The notes below the pieces were generated by a model, which saw nothing but the letters and a program-made list of their open reading frames with translations, ran no database searches and had not been told where the DNA came from. DNA of 64,000 bases from Paenibacillus glucanolyticus NBRC 15330. Its GTDB lineage: Bacteria > Bacillota > Bacilli > Paenibacillales > Paenibacillaceae. A program made the position numbers and the translations under genes. The stretch lies in contig NZ_BIMC01000010.1 of assembly GCF_004000885.1 (NCBI RefSeq), forward strand, positions 1 through 64,000. The letters run 5' to 3'. Positions 43,406 through 51,999 of the stretch are shown piece by piece; the stretch's first letter is position 1, and each line of letters starts with the position of its first letter.

Positions 43406-44125
43406 TCATTTGATGGTGAAATTGACTCCATACAAGGACAATCCCAGCTTTCCGGCTACCCGCTGGGAGGAGAGATTCTCCCATGAAGTACTGTAGAGCG
43501 GCAATGCCCCCATCTCTCGCACGGCCATCGCCCAACCCGCAACAACTGCGGCGGCGTATCCCCTGCCGCGAAACTCGCCCAACGTCTCAAGCCCGGCTTC
43601 GTGTGCTTTTGCTGTCACCCGAACGCTGCGGCAGACCGACACAATCCTGCGGTCATGTACAAGTGCCACGCAAGGCTGTGCGTATTCTATTTCAGAGGCA
43701 AGGCATTCGAAACCGGCAAGCGAATGATCGCTCATATGTTCTCGGGTGATGCGTACCACCTGGATGGTCGACGTCGTTTGAACTGGAATACAATAACAGG
43801 GTCCCGTCGTGTGATGTCCGCTCTGGAGAAGCTTCATATACGACCCGAAATGTTTGGGCTTCGCTTGGAAATCTCTCATAATCGGCTCGTCCTCGACCAG
43901 TTCTTTCAATAGAAGAGCAAGATTATCTGGAACATCATGGCGAAACCTGCAAAGTGCCGTCCCGTCTATCGTCCGACCCAGGAAAAAACGCGGGGCTGGA
44001 TCCTCACCCGGCCATGGCTCGTGGATTGCGCGGATCCGCCCGTTTGGATCATGCGTGAACATCGCCTCTACGTGCAGCTCCATCAGCTCTTCGGCCGTGG
44101 GCTCGTTATCCCTGCAATGATTCAA
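43406..44125 (-). CDS. GNAT-family N-acetyltransferase
   Basis: 239 residues. The acetyl-CoA-binding region is in the C-terminal half: AHEAGLETLGEFRGRGYAAAVVAGWAMAVREMG, with YSTSWENLSSQRVAGKLGL as the terminal motif of the FR47-like branch. The first 120 residues (GRIRAIHEPWPGEDPAPRFFLGRT) form a separate domain often seen in this branch. The start is a TTG at 44125 preceded by AAAGGGG. Acceptor unknown; soluble and cytoplasmic. Confidence 0.88.
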   Translation of the reverse strand: MNHCRDNEPTAEELMELHVEAMFTHDPNGRIRAIHEPWPGEDPAPRFFLGRTIDGTALCRFRHDVPDNLALLLKELVEDEPIMRDFQAKPKHFGSYMKLLQSGHHTTGPCYCIPVQTTSTIQVVRITREHMSDHSLAGFECLASEIEYAQPCVALVHDRRIVSVCRSVRVTAKAHEAGLETLGEFRGRGYAAAVVAGWAMAVREMGALPLYSTSWENLSSQRVAGKLGLSLYGVNFTIK

Positions 44126-44225
44126 GCTCTCATCCCCTTTTCAAATAAAAGATGTTTGCTGTGCTCCTTATCATCGTACCAAATCCATCCCGTTATGGCT
44201 CGGGTTTAAATCATTATAAACAAAT

Positions 44226-44266
44226 AAACAGCCCCGTTTCCTGAACATCTGGAGACGGGGCTGTTT
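44226..44266. terminator. Bidirectional terminator
   Basis: AAACAGCCCCGT and ACGGGGCTGTTT form a 12-bp stem 20 bp past the nhaC stop, with T-rich sequence on both sides. Confidence 0.85.
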
Positions 44267-44287
44267 ATCATCCATGGATCTCAAAAT

Positions 44288-45664
44288 TCATGTTTCTCGT
44301 CCAAGCGAGTTTCGCTGCAACCTTGGTATGAATGCATAGGCAAATGTGAACAGCGGACTTAACCATAAGAATACGGCATAAGGTGCATATTCCACAACCG
44401 GAACGCCAAGGGTAGCCGCGAAGAAGGCCCCGCTGACACCCCAAGGGATTAACGGATTCACAAGCGTGCCGCAGTCCTCCAATGTACGGGAGAGCGTCTT
44501 CGCTGGAATTCCACGGCGGGCGTATTCCTCCTTGAACATTTGTCCTGGCAAAAGAATGGACAAGTATTGCTCGCCCGTCATACCGTTTACCGCGATTGAA
44601 GAAGCGCCCGTCATGAGGACAATGCTGCACTTTCGCTTCAAGGGTTGAATGATTTTATGAAAAAAGGCTTCAATGATACCGCAATGCTGAAGCAATCCTC
44701 CTAACGATAAAGCAATCAAGATCAGGGACACGGACCACATCATCGACTGCAATCCACCACGGTTGACTATGGAAGCCACGATTTCGTTCGTGATTGTGCT
44801 CTTGTAACCACTTTGCATGACACTAAACCAGACATCGATGGCCGTCTGCTGCTGAACGAATGCGGTTACCATAAGTCCGGTAACAATACCCACAATCAGT
44901 GTTGGGAGGATCGGAAGCCGCTTGATGGAGCAAGCAATAACGGCGAGCGGCGATATCAATGTCAGCCAATGAAGTTGGAACCCATCATTCAGAGCTACCT
45001 TCATTTGCTCGATTGAAGACAAATCCAGGGAGTCCGTCGTTGGTGCGAACAGGAAAAAGACCGTTGTAACAATAAGTGCCGGTACGGTAGTGTAAACCAT
45101 GTTGCCAATATGAGTGAATAGTGATATTCCCGCTACCGCGGGAGCAAAATTCGTTGTGTCGGATAACGGAGACATCTTATCGCCGAAACAAGCACCGCAG
45201 ATCACCGCTCCGGCTGCCAGGGTTGGAGAAACGCCCGTCGTTGCGGCAATTCCCATAAAGGCAACGCCAACCGTGCTGACAGTCGTAAATGAGCTTCCGG
45301 TGAACATAGAGACCACGATGGTCACATATAACGCGCTTACCGCAAAATAATGCGGCTCTATATAATCCATGCCATAGTATAAAATCGTTGGCACCGTGCC
45401 GCTCATCATCCATACAGCGATCAGAATTCCGATGAGCGATAGAATGAGAATCGGCATAATGGCCGTTTGAATTCCCTGGATGATGGCAGATTCGAGCTTC
45501 TTCCAGGAGAAACCGAATAAACGCAGCAGCGCGGCTGTGCCAACGGTGGTTGCAAGCAGCGGCAGATGCGGCTCCGCTTTGAGAAGAAAGATGGAGACAA
45601 ACAGCAGTGCCAGAATAAATACGATGAGGATGATGCTTTTGGAGAAACTGAGCTGACGTTCCAT
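44288..45664 (-). CDS. nhaC: Na+/H+ antiporter NhaC family
   Basis: 458 residues with about eleven hydrophobic segments. NhaC features include GSSFTTVSTVGVAFMGIAATTGVSPTLAAGAVICGACFGDKMSPLSDTTN near the middle and VNGMTGEQYLSILLPGQMFKEEY with TLEDCGTLVNPLIPWGVSGAFFAATLGV at the end. It exchanges sodium (or other cations, or malate/lactate in some relatives) for protons at the cytoplasmic membrane. The ATG follows AAGGAG at 10 nt. It is a single gene with a terminator; regulation is not visible. Confidence 0.92.
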   Translation of the reverse strand: MERQLSFSKSIILIVFILALLFVSIFLLKAEPHLPLLATTVGTAALLRLFGFSWKKLESAIIQGIQTAIMPILILSLIGILIAVWMMSGTVPTILYYGMDYIEPHYFAVSALYVTIVVSMFTGSSFTTVSTVGVAFMGIAATTGVSPTLAAGAVICGACFGDKMSPLSDTTNFAPAVAGISLFTHIGNMVYTTVPALIVTTVFFLFAPTTDSLDLSSIEQMKVALNDGFQLHWLTLISPLAVIACSIKRLPILPTLIVGIVTGLMVTAFVQQQTAIDVWFSVMQSGYKSTITNEIVASIVNRGGLQSMMWSVSLILIALSLGGLLQHCGIIEAFFHKIIQPLKRKCSIVLMTGASSIAVNGMTGEQYLSILLPGQMFKEEYARRGIPAKTLSRTLEDCGTLVNPLIPWGVSGAFFAATLGVPVVEYAPYAVFLWLSPLFTFAYAFIPRLQRNSLGRET

Positions 45665-45901
45665 GATGATGAGACTCCTTGTACATTAATATGGGAGGGA
45701 GATTTGATTTGATACCCGTCCCTTCTTATGCAGCATTTGTTTTGATGGTTAAATATGTTTTACTTTCTCGCTTTTGCGCTTTTTTGCTTTTTGGCATTGA
45801 AGCACAGAAATTCACTATAAACGATAGTGTGGACTTAGTCAACGTCATGATCCGCCGGGAGAGGACACTTTAACCAGCATCAGTATGGATTGTGAAATGA
45901 C

Positions 45902-45934
45902 AAAAAAAGACGGCTGCACAAGCAGCCGCCCTTT
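45902..45934 (-). terminator. Terminator of asd
   Basis: Minus strand GGCGGCTGC-TTGT-GCAGCCGTC followed by TTTTTTT, 16 bp past the asd stop. Confidence 0.9.
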
Positions 45935-45949
45935 TGAGATCCCTATGCG

Positions 45950-47035
45950 TTATTTAGCTTGAATATATCCTTCTGCTTTCAACAGCTCAGCGATCAGAAC
46001 AGCGCCGCCTGCAGCGCCGCGCAGTGTATTGTGCGAGAGTCCGACAAATTTATAGTCGTAGATCGAATCCTCGCGCAATCTTCCTACCGAGACGCCCATA
46101 CCACGCTCGATGTCACGGTCCAGCTTGGTCTGAGGTCTGTTATCTTCCTCAAAATACGTGATGAACTGCTCTGGCGCACTCGGGAGACGCAATTCTTGCG
46201 GTCTACCCTTGAATTGCCGCCACCGGTCCAGGATTTCATCCTTCGCCGGCTTGTTCTCGAACGATGCAAACACAGTAGCTAAGTGGCCGTCCGTTACAGG
46301 GACACGAATACATTGCGTCGTAATCAGAGGTGAGCTTGCTTTAACGATTTCGCCATCTGCCACGCTTCCCCAGATGCGCAGCGGCTCCTGCTCGCTCTTC
46401 TCTTCCTCGCCGCCGATGTACGGAATCACGTTATCCAGCATATCCGGCCAATCGGTAAAGTTCTTGCCGGCTCCGGAAATCGCTTGATACGTCGAGGCAA
46501 CCACGTGGGTAGGCTTATAATCAAGCAAGGCATGAAGTGCCGGGACATAGCTCTGAATGGAGCAGTTAGGCTTAACCGCAATGAACCCGCTCGAAGTCCC
46601 CAGCCGTTTTCTCTGTGCAGCAATGACATCCATATGACCCGGGTTAATTTCTGGAATGACCATCGGTACATCCGGAGTCCAGCGATGTGCCGAGTTGTTG
46701 GAAATGACCGGCGTGCCTGTCTTGGCATAAGCCTCTTCCAGTGCTTGTATTTCATTCTTCTTCATATCCACTGCGCAAAATACGAAATCGACCTCTGCAG
46801 CAACCTTCTCCACTTGTGAAGCATCCTGTACGACAATGCTTTTCACAGGATCCGGGATAGGGGTAGCCAGCTTCCAGCGGCCTTGCACGGATTCTTCATA
46901 GGTTTTGCCAGCAGAGCTCTTGCTTGCCGCAATAGAGGTTACCTGGAACCATGGATGTCCATCCAGCAATTGTACAAAACGTTGACCAACCATACCTGTT
47001 CCACCAACAATACCAACTTTAAGTTTTTCTGACAT
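45950..47035 (-). CDS. asd: Aspartate-semialdehyde dehydrogenase (archaeal/fungal-type)
   Basis: 361 residues from the ATG at 47035 (MSEKLKVGIVGGTGMVGQRFV), the usual family start; the frame extends 15 codons upstream without support. The nucleotide loop GGTGMVGQ, the catalytic Cys in VKPNCSIQSYVPAL and the active-site His in RVPVTDGH are present. The NSAHRW and NTLRGAAGG segments place it in the archaeal/fungal-type branch rather than the common bacterial one. It reduces aspartyl phosphate to the semialdehyde, the branch point to lysine, threonine and methionine. A T-box leader upstream makes expression depend on an uncharged tRNA, probably tRNA-Lys. Confidence 0.95.
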   Translation of the reverse strand: MSEKLKVGIVGGTGMVGQRFVQLLDGHPWFQVTSIAASKSSAGKTYEESVQGRWKLATPIPDPVKSIVVQDASQVEKVAAEVDFVFCAVDMKKNEIQALEEAYAKTGTPVISNNSAHRWTPDVPMVIPEINPGHMDVIAAQRKRLGTSSGFIAVKPNCSIQSYVPALHALLDYKPTHVVASTYQAISGAGKNFTDWPDMLDNVIPYIGGEEEKSEQEPLRIWGSVADGEIVKASSPLITTQCIRVPVTDGHLATVFASFENKPAKDEILDRWRQFKGRPQELRLPSAPEQFITYFEEDNRPQTKLDRDIERGMGVSVGRLREDSIYDYKFVGLSHNTLRGAAGGAVLIAELLKAEGYIQAK

Positions 47036-47200
47036 TCGTTGCTCATATCCTTCCATAGTGGCGTCATGTTCCCCATACATCGGTTCTAATCTAGAGTACG
47101 GATAATGGCATGCAATAAGCTTCTTCTTAGATAACTATTCAACTCGTCTGAATTGGTGTAGGATTCCTACCTTGAGCCTTCGTTTTTCTTCTGATATAAC

Positions 47201-47492
47201 AAAAAATCCCACCCCCAAGACCGTAGTCTCAGGGACGAGATTGTTACACTCGCGGTACCACCCCAAATTTGCAAATATGTCGCCATATTCGCCTCGTCGA
47301 GTACGGCATTACAACGTAATGCATATACCCTAGCTCTGTAACAGGAGCTCCTGGCACATCATCCACCTCTCATGAGGTTTCCATGTGCTGCTCTGAGTCT
47401 TTTTTCAATAAAGAACGCTTCACTCCTTCTCAACTGCCGGAGCTCTCTGTGCAAGAATTCATTTATTTACTCGTCTCTTCATCGCATTTATT
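47201..47492 (-). promoter_or_regulatory. T-box leader of asd, probable lysine specifier
   Basis: The minus-strand leader contains the T-box consensus GGGTGGTACCGCG (RNA 5' end at 47264, 3' end at 47251), which pairs with the acceptor end of uncharged tRNA. A terminator follows: CCCTGAGAC-TACG-GTCTTGGGG and a T-run (47201-47235). Upstream are the stem I motifs GATGAAGAGACGAGTA and CAGAGAGCTCCGG. The specifier loop is best read as GAA-AAA-AGACTCAGAG, giving codon AAA for lysine; this assignment is inference. Binding of uncharged tRNA would form the antiterminator and allow asd transcription. The terminator lies about 165 nt before the asd ATG. Confidence 0.9.
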
Positions 47493-47498
47493 AGAATC

Positions 47499-47527
47499 AT
47501 TATATATAAAACCATATCGCAGGTAAA
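47499..47527 (-). promoter_or_regulatory. Promoter of the T-box/asd transcript
   Basis: Minus strand TTTACC (47522-47527) and perfect TATAAT (47499-47504), spacer 17 bp. The start would be near 47492, a few bases before the T-box stem I. Confidence 0.7.
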
Positions 47528-47699
47528 CCTTATTTATAAAATTTTCGGAAAGGATGATCCATTGAGGGTATCTTATTTCAGTTACGATGTTCACTACGAT
47601 TCGGTTTTGAACACTTTGCTTGCAAGCAAACCAGCTGCGGAGCCGCCCGGGGCCCTCAGCCTGATCTGTCTCTGATTGACTTTTAATATTGACGGAGCC

Positions 47700-48353
47700 T
47701 CAAGATAAGTTCTCCTCGCGGACGAATTCCGCTGTTGGCTCAGAACGTTGTCCGTGGAACCCTCTTCCAACCCAATACCACAGAACCTCCACCACCGCGA
47801 TTGCACCCGCTACGTCCAGCAGAACATGCTGCTTCACGAACAAGGTAGATCCAATGATGAACCACGCACATATTTTCACTGCAGTCCGTTCCCTGTTGGA
47901 AAAACCGGCACTGGTGACCGCACCCTTGATCATCAAATAACTGGTCAGCACATGAATGCTTGGAAAGCAGTTGTAAGGATTATCCGTGCTGTACACCAGG
48001 TTCACTAGCCAGTCAAGAATCCCCGCCTCCATGATCAGTGGCCGATCAACCGTTGTCTGGAACAAGAAAAACGTGATGTAACAAGCGATTAAACCGATGC
48101 ACTGCGACAGCAGCGTCCGATAATACACACTTCGATCTCTGGCACAGAACAGAAACAGCATAATAATTATAAATGGGTACCATATCAGATAGGGAATAAT
48201 AAAAATCGGCATAAATGGAATGGCGGCATCCAGATCCGTCATCAGACTGTACACCGGCGTATGCGCCTGATTCAGGATACCATAAAAAATGTTGAGCGCA
48301 GGAATCATGAGAATCCACAACATCGGGAGATAGGTTTTCCATTTCCGGTTCAC
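47700..48353 (-). CDS. PAP2-family membrane protein
   Basis: 217 residues from a GTG at 48353 with AAGGGGG 7 nt upstream. A longer frame to 48443 exists, but a TATAAT hexamer at 48391-48396 lies inside it, favouring the short form. There are six membrane segments. PAP2 motifs: NCFPSIHVLTSYLMIK (SxxH) and KQHVLLDVAGAIAV (HxxxD). The first motif, KxxxxxxRP, is present only as a weak TVDRPL. It resembles the inositol-phosphotransferase-like PAP2 branch. It probably handles lipid phosphates or wall-polymer lipid carriers at the membrane. Confidence 0.85.
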   Translation of the reverse strand: MNRKWKTYLPMLWILMIPALNIFYGILNQAHTPVYSLMTDLDAAIPFMPIFIIPYLIWYPFIIIMLFLFCARDRSVYYRTLLSQCIGLIACYITFFLFQTTVDRPLIMEAGILDWLVNLVYSTDNPYNCFPSIHVLTSYLMIKGAVTSAGFSNRERTAVKICAWFIIGSTLFVKQHVLLDVAGAIAVVEVLWYWVGRGFHGQRSEPTAEFVREENLS

Positions 48354-48439
48354 AGACTTTCCCCCTTCCTCGGCACTTTCGGTCGATACCATTATATGAA
48401 GCAGAGACACGTCTACACACCTGTTTGCCATCTCAAAAT

Positions 48440-48468
48440 ACAAAAAGCAGCCCGATAACGGACTGCTC
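48440..48468 (-). terminator. Terminator of the YtcJ-type amidohydrolase gene
   Basis: Minus strand AGCAGTCCG-TTAT-CGGGCTGCT followed by TTTTG, 23 bp past the stop. Confidence 0.8.
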
Positions 48469-48490
48469 GCTGCTTGCTTGTCGTTAATTC

Positions 48491-50089
48491 TTAAGCCGTA
48501 TAACCGATTTTCCCGTTGACAATCGTCATCCTGACACTTGTGCGAAGCAGGTCATCCGGGTCCATTCCATCAGCCAAGTTACGATCCACAACCGTAAAAT
48601 CCGCGTATTTGCCGAGTTCAATACTTCCCCGCTGACCCGCTTCTCCTGCGGCGCCCGCGCTGCCGCTTGTAAACAGCTGGATCGCTTCCGTTATGCTCAG
48701 CTTCTCTTCCGGCATATACCCCTCATGACTCTCTTCCGGCTTGCGTCTCGTGACGGCGGCGTGAATTCCGAGCAGCGGGTTCAGCGGCTCAATGGGTGCA
48801 TCGCTGCCGCCTGAACAAGGCAGCCCGGTAAGCAGCCATTTTTTCCATGCATACAGCCAGCTTGTCCGATCAGGGCCAACACGCTCCAGCACCCATGGAA
48901 AATCGCTGGCTACGAAACGAGGCTGCAGGTCAACGGCTAAATTCAGCTTGCTCATTCGCTTCACCGTATCCGGGTGTACAACTTGAGCATGGATGAAGCG
49001 GTCCGGCAGCCCGGCTTCCCTACTCAGCGGAAGTTGCTCCAGCACCTCTGTCATCATTTCAGCCGCACCGTCTCCAATTGCATGGAATGCAACAGGATAA
49101 CCAAGCTTGCGTGCTCTGCCGACAATTTCCCTTAGCTCCTCCGGAGAATGCATGGCCAGGCCTCGGGTATACGGAGCATCATAATAGGCTTCCTTAAGCA
49201 GCGCTGTTCTGCCTCCGATCGCACCATCAGCAAAAAGCTTGACGGCACCGATACGGTTCCAGTTACTTCCGCTGCCTGCCTGGATACCAAGTGCCTCCAT
49301 CTCATCCAGAAAGCCATGATACATCAGCTGATGCGTTCGGAAGTAAAGGCCCTCCTCTTTGAGCTCGCGATGGATGCGAAGCATAGCTTCAACACTGCCC
49401 AGCAAACGAAGATCCTCGGTATGTGCTCCAGTAAGGCCGAGCCGAAGCGCATCCTGACAGGCCTGAAACATCACCGTTTTCAGCATGGACGGATCAGGCA
49501 CTGGCTGGACATCGGCAAAAGGGGCCGAAGCGTTCTCGTAGATACAGCCGTTTAGCCGGCCATCCGCACCGCGGCCAAATGCCCCTGACTCCGGATCAGG
49601 CGTATCGGCTGTGACACCCGCTCTGCGGAAAGCCTCCGAGTTCCCAAGATAAGCATGGAAGCAGGTTCTGGTCAGATACACCGGATGCTCCGTTGTGATT
49701 TCATCCAGCTCCAGCAGGTGTGGAATCTTCCCGTCAGGAAAGTTGTTCTCGTTCCAGTTGAGTCCCAGAATCCACTCTCCGGGCGGCGTAACGGCTGCCC
49801 GCGCCCGCAGCATGGCCAGCATCTCTTCCTTGGAAGCCGCTTCGGTAAAATCAAGCATGCCCAGCTTCATTCCATGCATGCCGAGATGCATATGGGCGTC
49901 GACCAGGCCTGGCAGCACGCAGCCTCCGTCCCAATCCACCGTTCGATAGTCCCTGCCCGCCAGCTGCAGCCGCAGCTCGGCAGTTTTTCCAATGGCACGT
50001 ATGACTCCATCCTCCACGTATACGGAATCCGCAGGTGAAGCGGCATGAGGTAAAAAAAGCTGGCCGTTAGTGAATAGAACAGGCTGCAT
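48491..50089 (-). CDS. YtcJ-type metal-dependent amidohydrolase (exoenzyme-regulatory AepA-like)
   Basis: 532 residues, amidohydrolase_3 branch. Motifs: LPGLVDAHMHLG (metal ligands), the long insert WILGLNWNENNFPDG, KLFADGAIGGRTALL (carboxylated-Lys region), VAFHAIGDGAAEM (His ligand) and GSDAPIEPLNPLLGIHAAVTR (catalytic Asp). The C-terminal YADFTVVDRNL closes the beta-sandwich. Relatives hydrolyse N-acyl or cyclic amide compounds, and specificity varies. The ATG follows AGGAGGAG. Cytoplasmic and monocistronic with a terminator. Confidence 0.9.
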   Translation of the reverse strand: MQPVLFTNGQLFLPHAASPADSVYVEDGVIRAIGKTAELRLQLAGRDYRTVDWDGGCVLPGLVDAHMHLGMHGMKLGMLDFTEAASKEEMLAMLRARAAVTPPGEWILGLNWNENNFPDGKIPHLLELDEITTEHPVYLTRTCFHAYLGNSEAFRRAGVTADTPDPESGAFGRGADGRLNGCIYENASAPFADVQPVPDPSMLKTVMFQACQDALRLGLTGAHTEDLRLLGSVEAMLRIHRELKEEGLYFRTHQLMYHGFLDEMEALGIQAGSGSNWNRIGAVKLFADGAIGGRTALLKEAYYDAPYTRGLAMHSPEELREIVGRARKLGYPVAFHAIGDGAAEMMTEVLEQLPLSREAGLPDRFIHAQVVHPDTVKRMSKLNLAVDLQPRFVASDFPWVLERVGPDRTSWLYAWKKWLLTGLPCSGGSDAPIEPLNPLLGIHAAVTRRKPEESHEGYMPEEKLSITEAIQLFTSGSAGAAGEAGQRGSIELGKYADFTVVDRNLADGMDPDDLLRTSVRMTIVNGKIGYTA

Positions 50090-50170
50090 ATCCGAACTCC
50101 TCCTGATTTTTTCATTATTATACCAAACATGCCGTCACGCGTCAGCCTGTGCCAATGTAAGGATACTTCG

Positions 50171-50209
50171 AAAAAAATGAAACAAGCAGCCCCCGGAGGG
50201 ACTGCCTGT
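50171..50209 (-). terminator. Terminator of the GH16 gene
   Basis: Minus strand CAGGCAGTCCCTCCGGGGGCTGCTTG forms a GC-rich hairpin followed by TTTCATTTTTTT. Confidence 0.75.
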
Positions 50210-50214
50210 TATGA

Positions 50215-51450
50215 TCAGTTGATTTTGGTAAATGCCCACTTCTGCGCATCGGAGCCGTTATCACTCCACTGCTGAATGGCAGCCCCGTCTGCTGTAGAGG
50301 CGCTGGCAACGTCAACGACCAGCCCATTGGTTTTGGATATAATTTTGTAGTAACCGCCACCCACATCTACAATCCTCCATCGCTGTGCATTCGACCCATT
50401 GTCATCCCACTGCTGCAGCTGGACACCGGTCGCAGTAGATGAGTTCGGTACGTCGAGCACTTTTCCACTGTGTACAGCTGTGAGCTTGTAATATCCGTCT
50501 CCCGTGCTCTCAACCCTGAATCTCTGATTATTGGCAACGTAGTTGGTCCACTGCTGGATTTTAGCTCCGCTTGCCGTGGATACATCCACAACATCCATTA
50601 CCTTGCCGCTTGCCTTGGCAGCTATCGTATAGATGCCGTCACTAATCACGTTCGATGCCCCATTGTCCTGATAAACACGTACATAATCCACCAGCATCTG
50701 TGACGGGAACGGCGTTGCGTTATTCGGACTGCCAGGCCAATTCCCGCCGACTGCGAGATTCAGAAGAATAAAGAACGGGCGCTGGAACTCCTCGGTATTG
50801 CCGGTCCCATTTTCAATATAAAATTCATTGAACTGCACACCGTCCACAAACCAGCGAATATATTTGGAGTCCCACTCCATGCTGTAAACATGGAACTGCG
50901 AGAAATCCAGATTGCCCGATACCCGTCCGTATTCCGCGTGTCCTCCTGCGTCCCAGTGTACGGTTCCATTCACGTAAGGGTTATTATTCACCCGCTCCAT
51001 AATGTCAATCTCTCCGCTCTTCGGCCAACCCACCGAGGTGATGTTGCTTCCAAGCATCCAAAATGCAGGCCAAAGCCCTTGACCCGATGGCAGCTTGATT
51101 CGGGCCTCTACCTTCCCGTAAGTAAAGGTTTTTAAATCTTGCGTTTTGATCCGGGCAGAGGTGTAATTCATCCCGCCGTAGGATTCCTTTTGCGCCGTAA
51201 TCACCAGATTGCCGCCGGTAACCTGCACGTTCTGCGCACGGTCGGTATAATATTGCAGTTCATTATTTCCCCATCCGCCGCTGCCAGTACCGATTTCAGG
51301 AGTCCAATTCGCCCTGTTAAGCGAAGTTCCGTTGAACTCGTCGCTCCATACCAGATTCCAGTTCGGCGCCGCGTTTGTTGTGTTGCCAGGCAATAGAACG
51401 ACCAGAAGACTGAACAGTATCACTGCACATATTCCTTTTCTTAGCATCAT
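50215..51450 (-). CDS. Secreted GH16 beta-glucanase with ricin-type CBM13 domain
   Basis: 411 residues. Signal peptide 1-27 (ending TNA). The GH16 domain (about 29-275) has the signature GEIDIMERV with nucleophile Glu147, Asp149 and acid/base Glu152; the extra Met gives the EIDIME form found in laminarinases (endo-1,3-beta-glucanases) rather than lichenases. The C-terminal beta-trefoil (about 283-411) has three repeats, each with a QQW motif (KIQQW, QLQQW, AIQQW), the CBM13 hallmark. It is secreted to degrade fungal or algal beta-1,3-glucan. AGGAGGG precedes two Met codons (51450, 51447). Confidence 0.95.
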   Translation of the reverse strand: MMLRKGICAVILFSLLVVLLPGNTTNAAPNWNLVWSDEFNGTSLNRANWTPEIGTGSGGWGNNELQYYTDRAQNVQVTGGNLVITAQKESYGGMNYTSARIKTQDLKTFTYGKVEARIKLPSGQGLWPAFWMLGSNITSVGWPKSGEIDIMERVNNNPYVNGTVHWDAGGHAEYGRVSGNLDFSQFHVYSMEWDSKYIRWFVDGVQFNEFYIENGTGNTEEFQRPFFILLNLAVGGNWPGSPNNATPFPSQMLVDYVRVYQDNGASNVISDGIYTIAAKASGKVMDVVDVSTASGAKIQQWTNYVANNQRFRVESTGDGYYKLTAVHSGKVLDVPNSSTATGVQLQQWDDNGSNAQRWRIVDVGGGYYKIISKTNGLVVDVASASTADGAAIQQWSDNGSDAQKWAFTKIN

Positions 51451-51999
51451 GTTCCCTCCTATTATTTTCGGATCAAGGTTTCATAGATACCTAGTGTACA
51501 TACACAGCTGTTCTTCCAGCGGACGGTCCACTGAAGCTGAAATCACCTCTCCTCCTGTTCATGATTCATTGCCCAAAAACCGATCTATGATGAACATTCA
51601 CTTGTTGCTTAATAAAAACTTACATATATTAATGCGCTTACATTTTCATTATATGCCTAACATATACCACTATCAACCTATATTTATATTATTTTACATC
51701 TTCGTTTCTTCTTTAAATTCACATCTTCCCACGTGCTTTACGAGCAGCATAAATATCGGTGTATCAATAGACGGAGCACCTTCCGGTCGCTCCCCTCCCC
51801 ACTTCGGCATCGTATCCACTATTACCCCTGAACCTTGCATGGGCAGAGGACATAAAATGTCCGTTCAGAATATCGCATTCCGCCTCCGCTATTCCCAGCA
51901 CTCAAGTGTATTGCCTCCTGCAACAGGACAATCAAGCCACAAAAACAGGCCAACCCGTTGAGTCTGGTTGACCTTCTTGAACCTATATAAATTAATGAA
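51451..51999. other. Intergenic region upstream of the GH16 gene
   Basis: About 550 bp. The AT-rich half next to the GH16 gene should carry its promoter. A 38-codon minus-strand frame (51694-51810) has protein-like codons but no ribosome site, so I do not call it. Nothing else seen. Confidence 0.4.

Noticed and set aside
51694-51810. 38-codon minus-strand frame starting MPKWGGERPEGAPSID
   Set aside because: Codons look natural, but there is no ribosome site, two stops lie just before the ATG and no family is recognisable.
51332-51961. 209-codon plus-strand frame overlapping the GH16 start
   Set aside because: Composition is not protein-like, and its first third is antisense to the well-supported GH16 gene.
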